Positions 7,019-10,497 of a stretch of 10,497 bases of DNA are shown here, one piece after another; position 1 is the first letter of the stretch, and each line of letters starts with the position of its first letter. The position numbers were made by a program, and so were the translations under genes. The stretch covers positions 1 through 10,497 of the forward strand of contig DZCR01000116.1 in assembly GCA_022736495.1 (NCBI GenBank). Reading direction: 5' to 3'. The DNA is from Desulfobacca acetoxidans. Its GTDB lineage: Bacteria > Desulfobacterota > Desulfobaccia > Desulfobaccales > 0-14-0-80-60-11. Under the pieces are notes generated by a model. The model was not told the DNA's origin. It did not search any database and saw only the letters and a program-made list of their open reading frames with translations.

Positions 7019-7080
7019 GCCAGCAGGCTCCGTTCCGGCGGTGAGTGGGCGAGTCGGGACCTTTATTGCTCCTGTCTGGC
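7019..7080. other. GC-rich two-tier stem-loop candidate
   Basis: GCCAGCAGG at 7019-7027 pairs with 7071-7080 (nine pairs with a bulged T at 7075). Inside it, GTTCCGGC at 7032-7039 pairs with 7053-7060 (eight pairs, two of them G-U on the plus strand), closing a 13-base loop. It forms a GC island in an AT-rich intergenic region. It lies upstream of the promoter candidate at 7105, so it would need its own transcript or an earlier promoter to act as a leader RNA. I could not match it to a riboswitch class or known small RNA. Confidence 0.3.
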
Positions 7081-7104
7081 CAAGGACGCCGATGACGATT
7101 TCCC

Positions 7105-7132
7105 TTGATAATGAGGGGTTATGGTTTATTAT
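7105..7132 (+). promoter_or_regulatory. Candidate sigma-70 promoter for the radical SAM gene
   Basis: TTGATA (7105-7110) and TATTAT (7127-7132) are separated by 16 bases, each one or two changes from consensus. Transcription would begin near 7140, giving a leader of about 70 bases before ATG 7209. It may also serve the downstream RNase E gene by readthrough. Confidence 0.5.
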
Positions 7133-7208
7133 ACAAAAAAGATGGTTGTGATCGTGAGGGTGCGTGGCCCCTGAACTTCTTCAGAACGCCTTAAGGGATT
7201 CGGAAAAA

Positions 7209-8192
7209 ATGAAATATCTTTTTGGCCCGGTCTATTCACGACGGCTTGGTTACTCCCTGGGAATTGATCTGCTTCCGCCTAAAATCTGTTCCCTCAATTG
7301 TGTCTATTGTGAAGTTGGCCCGACGACCGATCTGACCTGTGAGCGCCAGGAATTTGTTCCCACGGCCGATATCTTGCGGGAAATTGATCAGGTTCTGGCC
7401 CAGGGGGTGGGCAGCCGCCCCATTGATGTCTTTACCTTGACGGCCATGGGCGAGCCCACCCTGCACAGTGGGCTTGGCGAAATAATTGCCTACTTGAAGG
7501 CCAGAACCGACAAGCCTGTGGCCCTTCTGACCAATGGCACCCTCTTTGCCGACCCTGAAGTGCGGGCGGCGGTGGCGGGCGCTGACATTGTGATTCCCTC
7601 CCTTGACGCGGCCAGGCAGGAGAGTTTTGAGCGGGTGAATCAACCCGCCAAAGAGCTTGATCTGGAGAAGATAATAGCTGGTCTTGCCCTGTTCACGCGG
7701 GAATTCAAGGGCGAGGTCTGGCTGGAGATTCTTCTGGTGCGGGATATGAATGACAGCCTCGAAGATCTCCAGGCCCTGCAAGAGGCGGTGCGCCGGATTG
7801 ATCCGACTCGGGTGCAGCTTAATACCGTGGCCAGACCACCCATGGATGAGAGGGCGCGGCCGGTAAGCCCGGAAAAGATGCGACAGGCGGCGGCAATGAT
7901 GGCCGAGGGCTATAACGGCCAGGTGGATATCCTGGTGGATTTTCAGGCAATGGCTCAAAAAGAGGCCGCTCGCGTCCAGAAGCAGTCAGCCCTCCTGAGC
8001 AGAGAAATTGCCGCCCTGCTGCAACGACGGCCCTGCCCGTTGATGGAGATTGACAAGGCCCTCTTTATCAATGACAGCCAGTTGACCCTGGCCTGTCTGC
8101 AGTCGTTGATGGCGGACGGGCGAGTCGAAAAAACCGTGCATAATGGCAAAGAATTTTATCAGTTTGTACGACCCGCCCTGGAGCAGAAGTAA
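7209..8192 (+). CDS. Radical SAM protein of the COG0731 / TYW1-like Fe-S oxidoreductase group
   Basis: The 327-residue protein begins MKYLFGPVYSRRLGYSLGID, the usual N-terminus of a widespread family of uncharacterised radical SAM enzymes related to wybutosine-synthesis TYW1. The cluster motif is C27-x3-C31-x2-C34 (ICSLNCVYCEVG), which binds a [4Fe-4S] cluster for SAM cleavage. MGEP at 80-83 is the SAM-contacting 'GEP' motif, followed by a TIM-barrel-like region. The C-terminal ~65 residues (from RRPCPLMEIDKA) look like a small winged-helix domain. ATG 7209 is preferred, with AAGGGA 10 bases upstream. The frame is open to a GTG at 7164, which would add 15 residues but has its purine tract only 3 bases away. 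RNase E follows on the same strand after 229 bp. The substrate is unknown; a tRNA role is only a family-based guess. Confidence 0.88.
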   Translation: MKYLFGPVYSRRLGYSLGIDLLPPKICSLNCVYCEVGPTTDLTCERQEFVPTADILREIDQVLAQGVGSRPIDVFTLTAMGEPTLHSGLGEIIAYLKARTDKPVALLTNGTLFADPEVRAAVAGADIVIPSLDAARQESFERVNQPAKELDLEKIIAGLALFTREFKGEVWLEILLVRDMNDSLEDLQALQEAVRRIDPTRVQLNTVARPPMDERARPVSPEKMRQAAAMMAEGYNGQVDILVDFQAMAQKEAARVQKQSALLSREIAALLQRRPCPLMEIDKALFINDSQLTLACLQSLMADGRVEKTVHNGKEFYQFVRPALEQK

Positions 8193-8211
8193 CGGGTGAT
8201 AATCGTTGCGT

Positions 8212-8240
8212 TGCGAACGGGGTGTGTGGATGCGAACGGG
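8212..8240. repeat. 10-bp direct repeat TGCGAACGGG
   Basis: Two identical copies lie at 8212-8221 and 8231-8240, 19 bp apart start to start, just after the radical SAM stop and before the first leader hairpin. They could be a tandem protein-binding site or a local duplication. No further copies are seen nearby. Confidence 0.35.
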
Positions 8241-8249
8241 AAAAGTGAA

Positions 8250-8404
8250 GGCAGGAGCGCTGGATTACAGGGCTCCTGCCATGAAAGGAGCCAGCTGCTG
8301 TTGAAGTGGCTTCTCATTATTTTTGAAGTTCAGTCGGCTCGGCTGAGAGGACTGAACTTCGTGGTTGATCCGGGAATATTATCAATATTAACAAGATATT
8401 CCCG
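8250..8404 (+). promoter_or_regulatory. Structured leader of the RNase E gene: four successive hairpins
   Basis: The 229-bp gap before RNase E holds four non-overlapping stems. H1: 8250-8258 with 8272-8280 (9 perfect pairs). H2: 8286-8293 with 8307-8314 (8 pairs, one G-U). H3: 8325-8335 with 8350-8360 (11 perfect pairs, with a further CTC/GAG pairing in the loop). H4: 8371-8379 with 8396-8404 (9 perfect pairs), ending 4 bases before the Shine-Dalgarno sequence. Only H2 is followed by a T-rich stretch (CATTATTTTT). In E. coli the rne 5' UTR contains hairpins through which RNase E destabilises its own mRNA. The arrangement here suggests similar feedback control; that function is inferred. Confidence 0.6.
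8286..8324 (+). terminator. Possible intrinsic terminator or attenuator within the RNase E leader
   Basis: The stem AGGAGCCA / TGGCTTCT with a 13-base loop is followed by CATTATTTTT. The T-run is interrupted and the stem is only moderately GC-rich, so termination would be partial. It could end radical SAM transcripts or attenuate readthrough into RNase E. Confidence 0.3.
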
Positions 8405-8408
8405 AGTC

Positions 8409-8414
8409 TGAGGA
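8409..8414 (+). promoter_or_regulatory. Ribosome binding site of the RNase E gene
   Basis: TGAGGA lies 7 bases before the ATG at 8422, which is in the catalytic frame. A nearer ATG at 8418 is in another frame and too close to the site. Hairpin H4 ends 4 bases upstream, so folding could influence ribosome access. Confidence 0.6.
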
Positions 8415-8421
8415 AAAATGG

Positions 8422-10497
8422 ATGACAGAAAAGAAAACCGGGTCTGAAGAACGACCGGTCATAGAGACGAAGGCGGAACAGGAAGAAAAAAAACCAAAGG
8501 CCCCCCGCCAGCCTCAGCGTCGGAAACGAGCGGTGAGCAATAGCGTGGCGGAAAACCAGGGGGAGCAGATCGGCCCGGAGGGGGCCACCGGCCCGGAAGC
8601 GCCTGCATTACCGGCCAAGCCGCCACGACGGATGGGGCGGCCCCGCAAGAAAATTGAGGTTCTGCCTGCTGCGGAAGCAGAAGGAGCGGAGATCAGTTCC
8701 GTTTCCGCCGCTGATGCCGGGACTGATCCGGTTGCCTCTGTTCCCAAAAAACGACCAGGGCGGCCTCCCCGAAAAAAATTGCCCGCTGTGGCGAGCAGTG
8801 ACAACCAGGGAGGGCTTTCTTCAGAGTCCTCGGTTCCGGGGGCAGGCGGTGAGGGGTCTAACGCGAGCGAGCGCATATCCCACGGGGCTATGGTTGCGCC
8901 TGAGGCGGGCGCCGAACCGGTTGGCCAGGAGAAGCCTGCTCCAGTTCGGGAAGAAGGCGCCGAGACGATGGAGCCTCAGCCCTTGCCCCGGAAACGACCC
9001 GCACGGCCCCGCCGGAAGAAAAAACCGGTGGGAGAGGCGGTGACGATGGAGCAGGGGCAGGCGCAACCGGAAGCCCTGGTCATGCAGAGCGACGATCCGG
9101 TCGGCTCGACCCATTTTTCCAATGACGATGAAAACGATGAAGTCCCTGATATTGAAGAGGAAAAAATCGTCAGCCCGACGGATCGGCGCCTCCTGATCAA
9201 TGCTGAAGAACCGGAAGAGTGTCGTATCGCCATCCTTGAGGATGGCCGTCTTGAATCCCTGCATGTTTCCACGGTTGCCCGCGAGCATACGAAAAGTAAT
9301 ATCTACAAGGCCCGCATTGTCGCCATTGAATCAAATCTCCAGGCCGCCTTTATTGACTACGGGCCGGACAAAAATGGCTTCCTCCCTTTCAGCGAGATTC
9401 ATCCCGAATACTATCGCGCCGATGTCAGTGACAAAACCCTGAAACTGATTGAGCAGCATCAGTGGAAAAAGCTCAACATTAACGAAGTCCTGGAGAGAGG
9501 CCAGGAGATGCTGGTGCAGGTGGTCAAGGAAGAGGTGGGAAACAAGGGCGCCAACATGACCACCTATCTTTCCCTGCCCGGTCGGTGCGTGGTTCTGATG
9601 CCCGGTTCAGATTCTGCGGGAATTTCCCGAAAAATCTCGGGCGAAGAAAGACGATCCTCGTTGCGCGCAATTATGGACGGGCTGGAGATCCCCGAAGGCA
9701 TAGGCTGGATTGTCCGCACCGCCAGTGTTGACCTTAACGAGCATTCGCTATCAAAGGATGTTGCTTCTCTTCTCAAATTGTGGGGAGAAATCAAGGCAAA
9801 AGGGCAGGCGATGGGCGGAGTGGGGCTGATTTATCAGGATCATGATTGTGTGCTGCGGTTTTTACGAGAGCATTTTGACCCTGAAATCAAGGAGATACTG
9901 GTAGATGACCTGGCCGCCATGGAAAAGGTGCAGGACTTTATAGACATGCTGCCGGATATACACAGAAAAACCAAAGTGCGGCTGCATAAGGGGGCCAGAC
10001 CCATCTTTAATCAGTACAATGTGGAAGATCAGATCGAATCCATCTATCAACCTCGCGTGACTCTGCCCTCGGGCGGCTCCATTGTTATTGATCCCACCGA
10101 GGCCCTGGTGGCCATTGATGTCAATTCCGGCTCCACCGGCAAGGGGCAGAACTTTGAAGAAGCCATTTTCAAGGCCAATATGGAGGCGGCCACCGAATTG
10201 ACCCGTCAATTGCGGTTACGGGATCTGGGAGGGCTGATTGTCGTGGATTTTATTGACATGCGCAGTCAAAAAAATATCCGGGCCGTGGAACAACAGGTCA
10301 AAATGGCCATGAAACGGGATAAGGCCAAGGCGGATATCAGTCGCATTTCTAAATTTGGCCTGATGCAGATCTCCCGCCAAAAATTGGGGGCGCCGGTTGA
10401 GGCCCTGAATTATCAGGTCTGTTCTCACTGTCTGGGGCGGGGGGTGGTGCGATCGGTCGAGACCCTCGCTCTTTTTTATATGCGCCGGATTCAGACC
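8422..10497 (+). CDS. rne: Ribonuclease E/G with a long basic N-terminal extension (3' end beyond the window)
   Basis: This endoribonuclease cleaves single-stranded AU-rich RNA in mRNA decay and rRNA/tRNA processing. The 692 visible residues match the E. coli RNase E catalytic half. An S1 domain begins near SNIYKARI (292-299). The 5'-sensor pair is R432/T433 (WIVRTA). Catalytic D566 lies in AIDVNSGS and D609 in VVDFIDM, and zinc-link C667/C670 in CSHCLGRG. The spacings between these equal those of E. coli (43 from D303 to D346, 101 from D303 to C404). The first ~253 residues have no counterpart in E. coli. They are low-complexity, rich in Pro, Ala and Glu, with four basic patches (23-36, 66-77, 108-119, 189-202), two containing an AT-hook-like GRP core, then an acidic stretch (about 233-250). 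The C-terminus is outside the window, so RNase E versus G cannot be fully settled. Confidence 0.93.
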   Translation, partial: MTEKKTGSEERPVIETKAEQEEKKPKAPRQPQRRKRAVSNSVAENQGEQIGPEGATGPEAPALPAKPPRRMGRPRKKIEVLPAAEAEGAEISSVSAADAGTDPVASVPKKRPGRPPRKKLPAVASSDNQGGLSSESSVPGAGGEGSNASERISHGAMVAPEAGAEPVGQEKPAPVREEGAETMEPQPLPRKRPARPRRKKKPVGEAVTMEQGQAQPEALVMQSDDPVGSTHFSNDDENDEVPDIEEEKIVSPTDRRLLINAEEPEECRIAILEDGRLESLHVSTVAREHTKSNIYKARIVAIESNLQAAFIDYGPDKNGFLPFSEIHPEYYRADVSDKTLKLIEQHQWKKLNINEVLERGQEMLVQVVKEEVGNKGANMTTYLSLPGRCVVLMPGSDSAGISRKISGEERRSSLRAIMDGLEIPEGIGWIVRTASVDLNEHSLSKDVASLLKLWGEIKAKGQAMGGVGLIYQDHDCVLRFLREHFDPEIKEILVDDLAAMEKVQDFIDMLPDIHRKTKVRLHKGARPIFNQYNVEDQIESIYQPRVTLPSGGSIVIDPTEALVAIDVNSGSTGKGQNFEEAIFKANMEAATELTRQLRLRDLGGLIVVDFIDMRSQKNIRAVEQQVKMAMKRDKAKADISRISKFGLMQISRQKLGAPVEALNYQVCSHCLGRGVVRSVETLALFYMRRIQT

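Larger units (their letters stand above)
6716..7208. other. Divergent intergenic region between lptD and the radical SAM gene
   Basis: These 493 bases contain no credible gene on either strand. The part from 6797 to 7010 is strongly AT-rich, while 7011-7090 is a GC-rich island. It holds the lptD ribosome binding site and promoter candidate, two 13-bp palindromes (6896-6908 and 6943-6955), a hairpin GAAAG-TAT-CTTTC at 6978-6990, a two-tier stem-loop candidate at 7019-7080, and the plus-strand promoter candidate at 7105-7132. Both flanking transcription units point away from it, so it is the control region of both. Confidence 0.7.

Noticed and set aside
7011..7090. Known riboswitch, 4.5S RNA or tRNA in the GC-rich intergenic block
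   Set aside because: None of the consensus cores I could check by eye (TPP, cobalamin, glycine, c-di-GMP, fluoride, guanidine, SRP domain IV, tRNA T-loop) is present.
7236..7958. 240-codon minus-strand frame opposite the radical SAM gene
   Set aside because: The opposite strand carries a clear radical SAM enzyme with all motifs; this frame has no motif or start signal and follows the codon pattern of the real gene.
8250..8404. All four RNase E leader hairpins as intrinsic terminators
   Set aside because: Only the second is followed by a T-rich run; the others lead into mixed sequence, so a leader-structure role is more likely.
8196..8411. 71-codon plus-strand frame from a GTG between the radical SAM gene and RNase E
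   Set aside because: It has no ribosome binding site and no recognisable motif, and it runs through four strong hairpins. It is better read as a non-coding leader.
8514..9288. Minus-strand frames opposite the RNase E extension
   Set aside because: The sense frame is continuous with the catalytic domain from a well-placed ribosome binding site. Long antisense frames here reflect the low-complexity, GC-rich sequence.
1..10497. New defence island, CRISPR array or phage module
   Set aside because: No direct-repeat array, nuclease/helicase cluster, toxin-antitoxin pair or phage gene is visible. Apart from the transposase tail, the genes are core-type envelope and RNA-metabolism genes.

Overview
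The window looks like ordinary chromosomal DNA from a Gram-negative bacterium, most likely Desulfobacterota (Desulfobulbales-like 'deltaproteobacteria'). This rests on LptD and lipoprotein/periplasmic murein transglycosylases (an LPS-bearing outer membrane) and on general sequence character; no taxonomic search was possible. I found no phage, CRISPR array, tRNA or rRNA. The only mobile DNA is a transposase tail at the left edge.

Layout. (1) Positions 1-239: the last ~24 codons of a probable IS1595-family transposase, then a 165-bp spacer with two overlapping inverted repeats, one a long A/T-flanked hairpin that could end transcription from both sides. (2) Positions 240-6715, minus strand: five tightly packed genes read right to left, lptD -> DHH-family phosphoesterase -> mltB -> mltA -> SAM-dependent methyltransferase. 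Gaps are 12 and 23 bp, then a 4-bp GTGA overlap, then a 53-bp overlap, so this is almost certainly one operon. (3) Positions 6716-7208: an AT-rich divergent intergenic region with two 13-bp palindromes, a GC-rich stem-loop candidate and a promoter candidate for each side. (4) Positions 7209-8192, plus strand: a radical SAM protein. (5) Positions 8193-8421: a highly structured leader with four successive hairpins. (6) Position 8422 to the window end: a ribonuclease E/G whose catalytic core is preceded by ~250 residues carrying four Pro/Arg/Lys-rich, AT-hook-like patches.

How the genes fit together. The minus-strand operon is an envelope set: LptD inserts LPS in the outer membrane, while MltB and MltA cleave peptidoglycan. 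The DHH protein and the methyltransferase have no substrate assignable from sequence. The plus-strand side holds an RNA-processing nuclease behind a leader that resembles, in arrangement only, the autoregulated 5' UTR of E. coli rne. The most interesting items are the RNase E N-terminal extension, its four-hairpin leader, and the nested inverted repeats next to the transposase tail. I did not find a convincing new defence or mobile system.
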